From Symbiodinium natans (taxonomy: Eukaryota > Sar > Dinophyceae > Suessiales > Symbiodiniaceae), in NCBI GenBank assembly GCA_905221605.1, contig CAJNDS010002523.1, positions 1,656,606-1,720,605 of the forward strand: DNA of 64,000 nt, given 5' to 3'. Both the position numbers and the translations under genes were made by a program. The notes under the pieces were generated by a model. That model saw only the letters and a list, made by a program, of their open reading frames with translations, did not search any database and was not told the origin of the DNA. The number at the start of each line of letters is the position of its first letter. The first letter of the stretch is position 1. Below, in pieces: positions 21,926-34,934 of the stretch.

Positions 21926-24900
21926 TGTGTGTGTGTGTGTGTGTGTGTGTTTGTTTGTTTGTTTGTTTGTGTTTTTCTCTTCGTTTTCTTCCCGGATTTT
22001 CGATGTGTAGGAGCTTGTAGCTCCTCCAAACGCCTCATCCGGCGAATTCCTGGGTTTCGGGTTCTGCAAGCCCTACTCAATCCCCAATCCGCTGGGTTTT
22101 GGAGTACTAAACTTTAAGACTTTTGTTTTTTTGGTTCTGGGTTCCGCTACTAAACGGTAAACACTTTTATCCAGGATCTACTCCAGGGAAGAGTCTTTAT
22201 ACCGCCAAAACCACACAAGACTTAGACCTCGAACCCGCCTTCTTGGAAGCTCTTTTGACTTGGTAAGTCTACTCAATCTCACGCTGCCCCGTATCTTTGC
22301 AGGCGTCCTTTGAATCATCTGTTGGGCGAGTCATTTGGTCCCAATCGAATGAGTGGGATGAGGCGCTAGCTTCGGCAGAGTCCTCATTTGCATTGGCTGC
22401 CTTGATTACTAATGACGTGCAAGTTGAGATTGCAGCAAGCAAGCACTGTTTGTTGCCTAAGCGTAAGCGGGATTTGCTTGACGCCGCTGCTTGGATTAGG
22501 GAAGTTTTGGTTTGTTTTACAGGGCATTGCGGGGGACTTACCCGTGTTCGCGGAGTCGCCGGTCAAAAGAATCGGTGGCCACAGAGAGTGCCTAAAGTCT
22601 GTGACTTCCAGAACTATGACCAATACAAGGCAGCTGTGAAGCAATTTGATGACCAAACCAAGGCGGCCACTGTAAGCAGATATTTGTCGCTCCTGACATC
22701 TCAACCTAATCAGGCGAAAGCCTTTCTTTCTTCATGGTTCAAGAAGGACCGTGATTTTGGGTATGCTTTGGCTGAGCCTAACACTGGTGCAGTTTCAGGG
22801 GTGCAACAAACTATTTCTGCTATCCAGCATGATTTGCTGGGAAGAGCGGACAATGATTTCTATCAGGATCCAGAATGTGAGCGTGCACTTGAACAGAGTG
22901 TTCGCACCATTCACAGGCACAAAGCTGTGCCGAGAGGCATTCCAGGTCTTGCGGATGCCCCTGAAAGCAACACGGCAGTCAACGCAGCCCCTTATTCATG
23001 GCAAGAACTTGAGGAAGTGCAACGGTCTTTCCGTCTGCGCAAACAAAGTTATCGATGCGCTCTGGCAGCTGCCAAGACGAGCTGTCCCCCAGCTAAGGCT
23101 CTCAATTTGGCTTTGGTTAACTTAGCTAGGGAGTGTGAGTTAACTTCCTCGCTTTGGTGTGAAAGACGCATCACGCCCATTCGCAAGGCTGGGCCTAGAG
23201 TAGTCCGAAAGGTCACTAATCTCAGACCAATAAGTGTCGTCTCAGACATGGCTGCAGTTCAAGATGGGCTCTGGCTCGGACGTTGCAAGAAGATCTTAGA
23301 GGACTTCACTGGCGCAGCGCAACTGGGGGGCAAGTTTGAGACAGTGGCAATCGTTTTAGCGGTAATACTACACGCACAAATCCGGCACTCACAAGGGCTC
23401 CATACATATCTGCTCTTTGCAGACATACAATCCGCCTATGATGCTACGGATCATAATGCAATGCTGCTCGCAGCTTTTCATGCAGGAGTGGTGGGTACAG
23501 AGTGGTTGTTACTCTGGGACTTCCTTCACATGGACTCTGCTGTCCTCTCCCTTGGTGGGGTAGTATCAGATGCGATGTCTTTCAGGGCGGGCCTTCCACA
23601 AGGCAAGCGCTTTGCTGTTCACATCTTCACGGCTTTCATGAAGCTCCTTCAGCAAATTCTTTCTTCTGTTTGCCAACCCTCCAATTCGGTCCTGCCTAGT
23701 TTTGCAGCCGATGCTATTGCAGGGTTGTGGACGACTCTCACGCCTGTCCCAGAACTCTGTCGCCTTGAACCATTAAACGAAGGGCCAGCCATTGTAGCTA
23801 GACTTCAAAGGCTGATGTTGCAGGGTTGGGATCAACGCCTGATTCGGCGAGTGGCCATCCATGATCTTGGCCGGTTAAATTCCATCGATGAAAGAGTGCA
23901 GATCCTGGAGAACTTGGGCCACTCGCCCCTGGGGCCTCTCCTCTTTATAGACGATGTGGTTGCACCGTTTCCTTCTTGCACCGAGGTCTGCAAGGCGGCA
24001 ACTGAGGGTTTGGACTTGTTTGCACACACTGTTCGTGCCAAGTTTAATATGGGACCGTCAAAGACTGCCATCATGCCCTGCTATGACGCTCCTGACGTCC
24101 CCTTGGTTGACATTGCGTGTGAAACGTATAAGTTGTTAGGGGTCCAGCTTGAACGTGGTCTTTCCTTGGAAATGCGCCTTGCCCATATCTTAAAAGTGGG
24201 GAATGCTCTCTTCCAGGAGCTTATGACCATGGCTAAGCAGGCAGGCTTTCCACCCCCGGTTTTGGCAGTTGCCATCACTGAACGGGTCGAACCCGTCATT
24301 CTCTACGCCGCCGAGCTCCTGCCCTTGGTCCCCAACGCATACTCACAGCTGAACAGGCTGCAGGCTGACTGGGCGAAACAAATTCTAGCAGGCAAAGCAG
24401 GGTCTGCCATACGCGGGCCTCTTGCAGTGGCCACTGTTGGCTGGCATTTTAGGTTGGGCACTAAGGCCAAATTACGAGCTTTGGCTTATTTGGCCAAAAT
24501 CAGCATTCTACCACAAGATCACCCAGTGTATCGTATGGTGACTATGGCCGAATCCATTCACAATGGTACTTGGTTGCACATGACTCGTGACCTTCTGGAG
24601 CAGTGCGGAGGAATTCCGCCTCTGCAGGACTCTGGTGTTTGCACGCTGGAAGAAATGGAACTGGCCAGATCCTGTAAGGCCTTACGGAAAACTTTGCTGC
24701 AGCGTTACAAGCGTTTAGTGTTGACTCCTCGCCTTAGTGCCTTGGACCTGACGGAATTCGCAGCTTCCGCCACTAAGGTTTTGGCAGGTCTTAACCTGAG
24801 GTACATAGACCTTTGCCCAGTTCGCGCTTGCCAAGGGTGGGATGTATTGTTGGGATGTGTCCCTGATAAGCTGTGGGATTCTGTTGAGCTGTGGAGCTTT

Positions 24901-25341
24901 ACTCGGTTGACGGGACTGTGGCCGCTTCGCCTGTTGCTGGCGACTCCAGGACACGAAGATACGCTTTTGCTGAAGCCGTGTCCCTTCTGTCAGGCCGTAG
25001 AAGCTACGTTGCAACACTGTTTGCAAGCTTGTCCGGGCACCTGTGACCTGTTTGGGGCTTCTGGCCTATCCCAGTTTGTCACACGCCGAACGCCTGACTT
25101 CATCTCCATCCTCTTCCACTCCACCACATCTATGGAAGTGGACGAACTTAGGATCCGTTATGTGGCTGAGGTCATCAGAATTGGTATTCTGAGACATGTA
25201 GATGACGACTGAAAGACTGCTACGCCTTGTGCGTTGCAACGACCTGCCATTGCAAAATGGAGGTACCGCGCAACCCACTTTCCCTCCCTCTCAATTGCCT
25301 GTGGGCAGTTTGAGCGAGTTGAAGTGTAAGCGATGTAAGCG

Positions 25342-25388
<47 letters not shown>

Positions 25389-28300
25389 CGTGCGTGCGCG
25401 GGTGCGCGTGTGCGCGTGTGCGCGTGTGCGCGTGGGCGCGTGTGCGCGTGCGCGCGTGTGCGCGTGTGCGCGTGTGCGCGTGTGCGCGTGTGCGCGTGTG
25501 CGCGTGTGCGCGTGTGCGCGTGTGCGCGTGTGCGCGTGTGCGCGTGTGCGCGTGTGCGCGTGTGCGCGTGTGCGCGTGTGTGCGTGTGTGCGTGTGTGCG
25601 TGTGTGCGTGTGTGCGTGTGTGCGTGTGTGCGTGTGTGCGTGTGTGCGTGACCTTTCGTGTTGTGTGTGTGTGTGTGTCTTGTGCGCGTTGTGTGTGTGT
25701 GCATTTTTTGCAGAAGATGTTGATGCTGCACCTACGTAGTGCAGAAGACGTTGATGCTGCACCTAGTGCAGAAGATGTTGATGCTGCACATTGTGCAGAA
25801 GATGTGGATGCAGCGTTTGCTGATGCCTTATCCCTTCAGGAGAAGGTGTTCTTCTGAGTGGGTGGTTTTGTGTGTGTGTGTGTGTGTGTGTGTGTTGTGT
25901 GTGTGTGCTGTGTGTTATGTGTTGTGTTTTGTCTGTTGTGCGGTGTGTTGTGTGTTGTGCGGTGTGCGTTGTGTCTTGTATGTTGTGTGTTTTGTGTCGT
26001 GTCTTTTGCGCTCGTGTGTACGTGTAGAGCTTTGGCGTCTCGGGTTCACATTCATTCTCAAGATTATTGCGACTGGTAGTAATTAATTCTATTACCTGCG
26101 CAGTCTATTGTGAGTACAATGGGGGGAGGACCATTTTGGGTGTTTGGGGTCGTTGAGAGTCTAGAGTATACACGTGAAGGGCTTTTGCGGAAAGCTACTG
26201 GTCAAATCTTCTGCGCTAAAGATTTTTGGGGCGTGGACCTGCCAAATTGAATGCCACGCTGTGGGTACTGGAGTTACAGGTAGGCCTCAAGCAAACCCTC
26301 TAGTAGGGAGACTGTTAAGGTACTACAAGAGGTGGTTTAGGGCTTCGGGGTTGTAGGGTTTAGGGTTTAGGGTTTTAGGGTTCAAGGTTCAGGGTTTAGG
26401 GTTTAGTGTTTTAGGGTTCAGGGTTTAGGGTTTAGGGTTTAGGGTTTCGGGCTATCTCGGAGCAAGTAATATGCCGCTGTGAACACCAAGCCGCATTTGT
26501 CCAAGGGATCTGGCCGGAGGCGGGAAAGCCGCTAATTCGCTGCTCCCTCCCCTGAGGCATGTATTGGGGGTTTAGGGTTTAGGGTTTAGGGTTTAGGGTT
26601 TAGGGTTTAGGGTTTAGGGTTTAGGGTTTAGGGGGTCTCCAGAGTGAAGCCGGATGCACTTGTAGGTCTTTCATGGGCGGGCGTTTAGGGTTTAGGGTTT
26701 AGGGTTTAGGGCTTAGGGCTTTGGGTTTTGGGTTTAGGGTTTAGGGTAGCCCCAAAATCGAAGAGCATCGGGGCTTAGGGGCCCCTTTAACCCCAAAACC
26801 CGAAACCCTGCGCTCCAAACTCTAAACCCTAAACCCTAAACCCTAAACCCTAAACCCTAAACCCTATGAGCCCAGCCCTGGACACGTTCTTGGCCAGGCT
26901 CGTCGATGAAGAATCGCAGCTGGTCTGCTCGGCGCTCACCTCGCCGGGTTTTTCCAGGCTGGTGGTGTATTCTAGGCTAAACCCTAAACCCTGAACCCCT
27001 AAACCCTAAACCCTAAACCCTAAACCCTAAACCCTAAACCCTAAACCCTAAACCCTAAACCCTAAACCCCAAAACCCCAAACCCTAAACTAAACCCTTCC
27101 CCAGAGTCGATATGTCCCAGAGGGTTTTGAGGGTTTGGGGTTCTTGGTCAGGTAAAGAGAGTTTAGGGCCTAGGGTGTTCGGTGTTTAGGGTTTAGGGTG
27201 TTTTGGGCTTCCGTTCCACGGGTTTGGGTTCCAAGGTTTAGGCTTCCGGTTGAGGGTTGAGAAGTAACCCTAAACCCTAAACCCTAAACCCTAGGATTCA
27301 AGGGTCCCAATGGCTGTCTATCCGGTAGTAGAACTCGATGGCGCCACCACGAGGAGCCGTCGCGACACCTGAGCTGTTACCGGGCTGGAATTGCGGTTTA
27401 GGGTTTAGGGTTTAGGGTCCAGGGTCTTAGGGTTTAGGATTTAGGGTTCAGGGTTTAGGGCTTAGGGTCTTGGGTTTAGGGTTTCGGGTTCCGGGAAAGG
27501 TTCACGAAATTTCCTGCGCGCACGGGCCCGAACTCAACTCGAACCCAAATTCCCGAACCAAACCCAACACCCCAAACCCTACAGTCCACCCCAAACCTAA
27601 ACCCTAACCCTAAAGCCCCCAAACATCTCTGAACTTGCCCCCACTCAAACCCCGAAACATTCATGGCCTAGAGAACGCCGGAGTTGATTCCCTGAACAGA
27701 GTCCCCCAAACATTTCCTGCCACTTCAGACGTTTCTGGGTGGGGAGGGGGGGGGGGCTATGGGTCGAGGTTGAGAGGGGGGTGGGGGGGACCCGTTCATT
27801 CAAAGTTCAAAAGCCCCCTGATAGAGCAGGGTTTAGGGTAACCTCCTAAACCAAAAGCCCTCTACATCTCATAGTCTCAGAAACATAATCTCTTGGAACC
27901 CGCAACTCTGACCCAACCGAAGTTAAACCAAAACAAAAGGCAAGCAAGCCGTCTTGGAGCCTTTTGTTGACAGCAAACCCTACACCTTGGGATGTTGCCC
28001 CGTTTTACTAACAGCTCCTTGATATCGAGAAAAAAGGGGGGGATACTACAATCCCTAATAAGGACTGTTAGTATACTTAGGGGCTGCATACCCTAGCCCA
28101 ACAAAGGTCAACCTTTGTTTGACACATAGTAGGAATCGGCATAACCAAAAAGGCTAAAAGTTACCTACCCAGTCCCAACCTGCACCTACAGTTCTCATTA
28201 AGGACTGTTAGTATAAGGGGGAACATTCCAACCCTGAACCCTAAACCCAAAAAACCCTAAACCCTACCTTAAATCCCAAACCCTAAATCGCGCCTGACAG

Positions 28301-31300
28301 GAGCACGTCCAGATGTTGCGAGTCGCGTGGCGCCAGGCCTCGGGTTAACGGTTTAGGGTTTAGGGTGTGGGTAAAGTTTAGGGTTTAGGGTTTAGGGTTT
28401 AGGGTTTAGGGTTTAGGGTTTAGGGTTTAGGGTTTAGGGTTTAGGGTTTAGGGTTTGACGAGCGCTTCATGGCACGCTTGGGGCTTCAGGGGCTTTAAGG
28501 GGTTTGGGGGATGAGGGTTTAGAGGTTTATGTAGGGTTTAGGGTTTTGGGTTTGGGGTTTAGGGTTTAGGGTTTCGGGTTCAAGGGGCTTAGGCCTAAAC
28601 ACTAAGACGCATTAAAACCCTAGAACCCCCCCCCCCCCCAAAAAAAAAAAAAAAAAAAACTCTATAAAGCCCTGAGGCCTAAACCCCATGAACGTCTCCA
28701 AAGCTTGCCCCAAAACCCTGCAAAACTTGAACCCTAAACCCTATAAACCCCGAACCGGGGTCTTAGGGCATCGGCTGGGACTGGCTTTGGCCACCCTTTG
28801 GGGGGTTCGGGGGGGGGGGGGGGGGGGGGGCTGGCATTTCATGCAAACAGGTTCCTTCCGCACAAAAATGGTTTAGGGTCTAGGGGCTTAGGGTTTAGGG
28901 TTCGGGTTGAGGGTTTAGGGCATTCCAAAACAGCTTAGGGGGCTTCCCTTTGGCTCATGGTTGTAGGTGCAGGTGCGACCAAAACCCCAAAACAACTTGT
29001 GCCTTGGGAAGCGCCACTTGCTCCATCCGTTGGGGCGTTTGGTGGTCTACACGCCTAAATTTACCCTAAACCCTAAACCCTAAACCCTAAACCCTAGACC
29101 CTAAACCCTAAACCCTAAACCCTATGAAACAAGAAGACGCCGACACTTTTTTAGTCCATTTGTTGGTTATGGTATGTCAAAGGAACTCCGAGAATAGGGC
29201 CTCTAAACCCCCAAACCCTCTCTGCCTCAACACTACATCTCTATGCAAAGCAACAGAGTTGCAAATATGGCAATACATGGTGGTGGGGTTCAGGGCTTCG
29301 GGTTAACCCTAAACCCTAAACCCTAAACCCTAAACCCTAAGTTCAACCCCCAAGCATTTTGGGCGGCTCCAAGATCGTCGGTACTTTGGAATGGCAGTTA
29401 GACCGGAAAAGCCTAAAGTTCAAGGGACTAAAGGAGGGACCCGTATAAGATTCAGGGGCTACTTAGGTAGATAGGGACTATGTAAGGTATATGTAAGGGT
29501 TACATAGGGTGTGTGTATATATATAAACATAAGGCAAGAAGACTAAGGGTCCCTTCTAGGGGGTCCCTCCGTATACCTCTTCAAACATGTCCTTTGCCCC
29601 GACGCCTCCGCGAAGGCCGCTCTGTAAGATGAAGCCATCCTGACCCCGAGAGTTCTCTCCTGGCGAAGGTTGAGGGTTTGAGGGTTAGGGTTTCGGGTTT
29701 AGGGTTTGGGGTTCAGGGTTTCGGGTTCAGGGTTTCGGGTTTAGGGTTTGAGGGTTTAGGGTTTCGGGTTTAGGGTTTCGGGTTTAGGGGAGTTGGAGCG
29801 GGTAGTCATATGGCCCCTTTAGAGAGTTACTAGACCCAAGAGTAACCTGGGAAGGAAAAGGGTGCCCTGTTTGGATGAAAGCGGCTTACAAGGGAGCCTA
29901 AACTCCAAAAAAACAGGGCAGAAGGGCCTACGCTGGGTCCGAGGTCAAGGGTTTGGGGCTTAAGGCGGTGAGAAGGGCCCAGGGCTTCGGGTTAACCCTA
30001 AACCCTAAACCCGAAACCCTAAACCCTAAACCCTAAGGGGCCCTACAGGGTTGAGACTTTGGGGGTGAGGGTGAAGCGTCGAACGAGTCGAGGTCGGCCC
30101 ACGAAGACCCTCTGAAACATGCTTCCTCGCCATGATCCTCTCAAGCCCACCCAGACCCAAGAGTAGCCTAGGAAGAAAACGGGTGCCCCATTTGGTTTAC
30201 AGTGCTTACAAGGGAACCTAACCCCCCCCCCCCCCCCACGAAAAAAAGAAGGAATAAGGGCCCACTCTGGGTCCAAGCCGCTCGAGGGAACTACCCGGGA
30301 ACAGGCTTGCTCTAGTCTCACAAGGTCCAAAGCACATCTTGTATTGCCTGTTGCCCTAAACCCTAAACCCTTAACCCTAAACCCTAAACCCTAAACCCTA
30401 AACCCCAAACCCCAAACCCCAAAAACCCAAAACGGAGTCCTTGCAGCCCTGAGGCGCCCTTTACCCAAGAGATGCCCCAAAACCCTCTCAATCCTCTCAA
30501 ACCGACAAAAACCCCAAAAGCCCTAGAAACCCTAACCCTGTCATCCCTACAAACCCTGCAATCCCTATAGACCCGAAAACCCCTAAACGCTATACAGTAA
30601 CTGGCTGTACACCCTAAACCCTAAACCCTGAACCCTAACCCTAAACCCGAAACCCTAAAACCAAAACGCTGAACCCGGAACCCTGAACCCCAAACCCGAA
30701 ACCTCCCTAGGTCCTGCCACCACCACCCAATTCATGAGCCCCCCGGAATTCTCGATGCTCCTCAGATGGCCAGGTGATCTTTACGCCCGTGAAGAAGGGC
30801 CCTTAGGCTTAGGGTTTAGGGTTGATAGGGTTTATAGGGTTTGCAGGGTTTGTGGGGTTTATAGGGTTTAGAGGGTTTAGAGGGTTTGTAGGGTTTATAG
30901 GGTTTATAGGGTTTATAGGGTTTACCTAAACCCTACATACCCCAAACCCTAAACCCAAAGATGGTTAAGGTTTTTGGCAAAGGGGTTCAATGGTGGAACT
31001 TGAGCCCCGTACCCTCTGGGCTGGATGGATACCCTTGTGGACGGTTCTTGCGGAAAGTTCTGGGGTGGACACCCTAAACCCTAAACCCTAAACCTCAAAC
31101 CCTAAACCCTAAACCCTAAACGGTTTGAGGAGTTTCCGGGCTTCTTGCAGCCAAGCCGCAGGCCCGTGGGCAGCGAGTGGCTGTCTCTGTGCTCCCTGGC
31201 AAGGGGCGCTTTGGGTGGAAGGCGGAACGCATGGTCTGTTAGGGTTTAGGGTTTATAGGGTTTAGGTTTAGGGTTTAGGGTTTAGGGTTTCGGGTTTCGG

Positions 31301-34300
31301 ATTTGGGGTGTAGGGTTTAGGGTTTAGGGTTTAGGGTCTGTTCTTTACATCTTGATAGCCCAGGAACCATACGAAAAACACAGGCACCCCTTTTTGGGGT
31401 TGGTGACTTGATAGGGGATCCTGGTATAGCCCAGTAACCATAGTAAAATGAAAGGGCATCCCTGTTTTGGGTTGGTTACTTTACGGGGGAACCTTGAACC
31501 AAAAAAGGGAAAAGGGTACCACTGGGCTACTCAGACATTGTATGTGTTTCCGAAGATAGGGGTAATTACCCTTTTGGGGGTTCCTTTCATAAGTATGATA
31601 GTATCTTGGGGGTATATTCGGGGTACCCCTAGAGCCGTAATTATGGGGGGGTTCAGGCTTGGCCCGCACAACATTTAGCTGCCGAGCAACCCCTGACAAA
31701 CCTTTTCGAGGCGGGTTATTCAGGGTTCATGGCTTCGGGTTCAGGGCTTCGGGTTCAGGGCTTCGGGGTTTGGAGTTTTAAGGTACATGCCACAGAACCA
31801 AAACAGCGGACAACGACCTAACGACCAAAGTCGTAGGCAGCCCCGTAACGAATGTCATGAGGGTGCACATGAGCACCAGTGCGCAGGTTCCGTGAAATAG
31901 GCACCTGTTTTAGAGTAGAAGCATCTTTGCGATACCCAAAGGGGAACTGTCATGCATCTTCACACCCACAACCCTAAACTCTAAACCCTAAACCTTAAAC
32001 TCTAAGCCCTGAAACCCTAATTTATAAAGCCCTAAACCCGAATTCCTTGGAGCTTCGGAGCGTCGCGGCCCTGCCTGTTGAAGGTAATCGTCAGGGACCC
32101 TAAACCTTAAACCCTAAAAACCCTAAACCTCAAAGCCCTAAAGTTTAGGGCCTAAACCCATTGCGGCCCTGCCTGTTGAAGGTAATCGTCAGGGACCGGG
32201 CGTCGGCGCAGCAGCGGGTTCGGCCAAGCTGCTCCTGCGCGACAATCGATTCTACGCAAGGTCTTACCATTGTCTACCATGCGCTTAAGAGCCCCCCACC
32301 CCCCGCCCTCCAAAAAAAAAAAAAACTATATATATATATATACACAAATGAGGAAGAATATTTTCATTTTTGGGGGGGGGGGTTCAGAAGCAATTGTTAG
32401 TTTTGTAGTAGGTTTCCAGAAAATCCTGATGTGGCTCTATAGCAAGAACCTATGAAGTAAGTTTCGGGTTCAGTGATGAAAGGTATGCTCCATCCCTCTG
32501 CCTCGTAGGGATTAGGGTGTAGGACTACCTTAACCTTCCAGAACCGACTTTGTTGTAGAACCTAGTGTTTCGCAGAGTCTACAGAGCAAGGGTTCGGGAA
32601 GGACACGGTACTGATAGCCTGCTAGTTGCTTAAAGATCCCCAACCCCGAAACCGGAAACCCGAAACCCAAGAAACCCGAAACCCGCAACCCGAAACCCGA
32701 ACCCAACACCCGAAACCCGAAACCCTAAACCCTAAACCCAAACAGCAAAATCTTAGTAATTAGGTGCCAGGCTGCATCTGCCATGGTGCACCGAGGCTCC
32801 AGAAGATCCTGCGCCAGCTGTTTGTGTCGTTTAGGGCTTAGGAAATTCGGGCAAACCCTAAGCCCTAAACCCTAAACCCTAAACCCTAAACCCTAAACCC
32901 TAAACCCTAAACCCTAAACCCTAAACCTTTAGTGGTTCAGGGTTTAGAGGCTCTGTGCCTTCCTCCGGGCTCCAGAGACTCTGTTTAGCTACTTCGGGAT
33001 CCAAAGCCGATGCAGAAACCCTACGTTAGGCTAATGATAGGGTTTAGGGTTTAGGGTTTAGGGTTTAGGGTTTAGGGTTTAGGGTTTAGGGTTTAGGGTT
33101 TAGGGTGTAGGGTTTAGGGTTTAGGGTTTAGGGTTTAGGGTTTGGGCTTTAGGGTTTAGGGTTTAGGGCTTAGGGTTTAGAGTTTAGGGTTTAGCGGCCT
33201 TCATAACTAGAATGGGGTTTTGGCGGGTTACTAAAGTATAATGATAAAGGGACCATAAGGGGAACATTGTTAGTGATTTTTCCGCCCCTATAGTCTTTGG
33301 AGCCGTGCGGCTTGGTCGCGCCCATAGTCTGCTGACTCTTATATGACTTGGAGTGAGGCAAGAGACTACATCTGAACCGTGAACCCTCAAACCCCCTAAC
33401 TTTTCCATTCCGCAATCGTCTCTTAATTGAAGGCTGGCAGAGGTTTCGGCCTCATACTTGGAGGTTCATGGTACTTTTCCATCAATTCTAACTGTACTTA
33501 TAAATCACTTATCAGCCCCTTAAGTGCCCTAATATGGTCAGAAGTACCGTTATCAGTACAGCTATGATTGGCGTATAAGTACCATGAACCTCCAAGTAGG
33601 GCTTCTAGGGTTCAGGCCTTCGGAGGGCTTCAGGTTTCAGCCTGCCCTACTAGGGTCAGCTACCCGTCATTCACTTGGGGGGCTACTTGTTACCCTGAGC
33701 CCAAGACTCTAAGCGAGGGCTGCCTGTAAACCTTAAACCATAACACAGTCTTCTGTAACCGGAAAGGAATACGACAAAGACAATGCTGAGGTTTCCAAGG
33801 CTATCCCACGTCTCCCCCCATGGCCCAAGAATCTACGACAAAAAGTAGGGGTGGGGCTTAGGATTTAGGGTATAGGGTTTAGGGCTAGCCCAGGAATCGA
33901 CAGCACCTTCCGAAGTTTTCCAACGCTGCGACTCGTGAGACAGCCCCGAAACTGCATCCAACGGCAAGTCACCTTCTGGCTCGGCTAGAGTCAACCCTAC
34001 ACCCTAAACCCTAAACCCTAAACCCTAAACCCTAAACCCTATAAACCCTAAACCCTAAACCCTAAACCAAACATGCGGCGGGATGACGGGGCTCGTGGAG
34101 CTGCCGCTACGGCAGGGCAGTTGCAGACGTTCACGAAAACATCCTCCGCGGCCGGCCACGCCAAGATCTGGCCTGTCAACTTGTAAAAGTGTGTGATCTG
34201 AAAATTGAGATTCAACCTGTGAATTGACGAATAGATGCCCTTCCACGCATACATTTCAGCTTCGGAAGGTTCATTCAGATCCACGCCAGTCAAGGAGGCC

Positions 34301-34898
34301 ACAAAGCCTCTGTTGCTAGCCCCAAGATCTGGTGCCGTGCCATCGCCAACGCTGCGACTCGTGAGACAGCCCGGAAACTGCATAACCCTATCTTGGGGTG
34401 GGGCGTTGGGGTGATGGGGTGTAAGGTTGAAGGATGCAGGCCCCTAGACTCTAGACCCTGTGTACCATTAGGCCAAGTTACCCCTGAAGCCTCAGCTCCA
34501 AATCCTAAACTCTAAACCTAAACCCTAAACCCTAAACCCTAAACCCTAAACCCTAAACTCTAAACCCTGAACCCTGAACCCTGAACCCTGAACCCTGAAC
34601 CCTGAACCCTAAACCCTAAACCCTAAACCCTAAACCCTAAACCCCAAATCCTAAACCCTAAACCCTACACCCTCAACCCTAAACCCTACCCGAAACCATC
34701 CCGAAACGGGGAAGCCACCAGCGCCCGGCCTTGTATCGAGAGGCGCCCGCAACGGCCATGAACCTGGGCGGGCTTGAAGGCTTGGGGGTTCAGGATCTTG
34801 CGGTTGAGGGTTTGGGGTATATTATACATATCTATATATCTATATGTATGTATATATATGTATATATAGATATATACATATGTATATGTATATATGTA

Positions 34899-34934
<36 letters not shown>

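Larger units (their letters stand above)
21436..25960 (+). mobile_element. LINE-like non-LTR retroelement with microsatellite ends
   Basis: Layout: TG-rich microsatellite (21436-21972), conserved 5' block (21973-22280) also found inverted at 14428-14712, reverse transcriptase frame (22297-25212), about 130 bp of 3' sequence, TG/GC microsatellite (25342-25649), a 27-bp tandem repeat and another TG microsatellite ending near 25960. No LTRs were seen. The C-terminal CCHC motif and RT type place it among non-LTR elements. The outer limits are inferred from where unique flanking sequence starts. It lies on the opposite strand to the surrounding exons, in a presumed intron. Confidence 0.75.

Noticed and set aside
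21304-22117. Open frames of up to 269 codons rich in CVCVCV, HTHTHT or TQTQTQ
   Set aside because: Translations of the TG-rich microsatellite on both strands; the non-repeat ends are the retroelement 5' block read in chance frames.
23700-23730. FAADAIAG (RT residues 469-476) as catalytic motif C
   Set aside because: It lacks the DD pair and is not followed by the GxxxN/KT motif; FIDD at 550-553, followed by GPSKT and YKLLGV, fits motif C.
25202-25857. Open frames rich in VRVCACAR or HTRTRAHA
   Set aside because: Translations of the GTGCGC microsatellite. Only the last four 27-bp units are kept as a separate observation.
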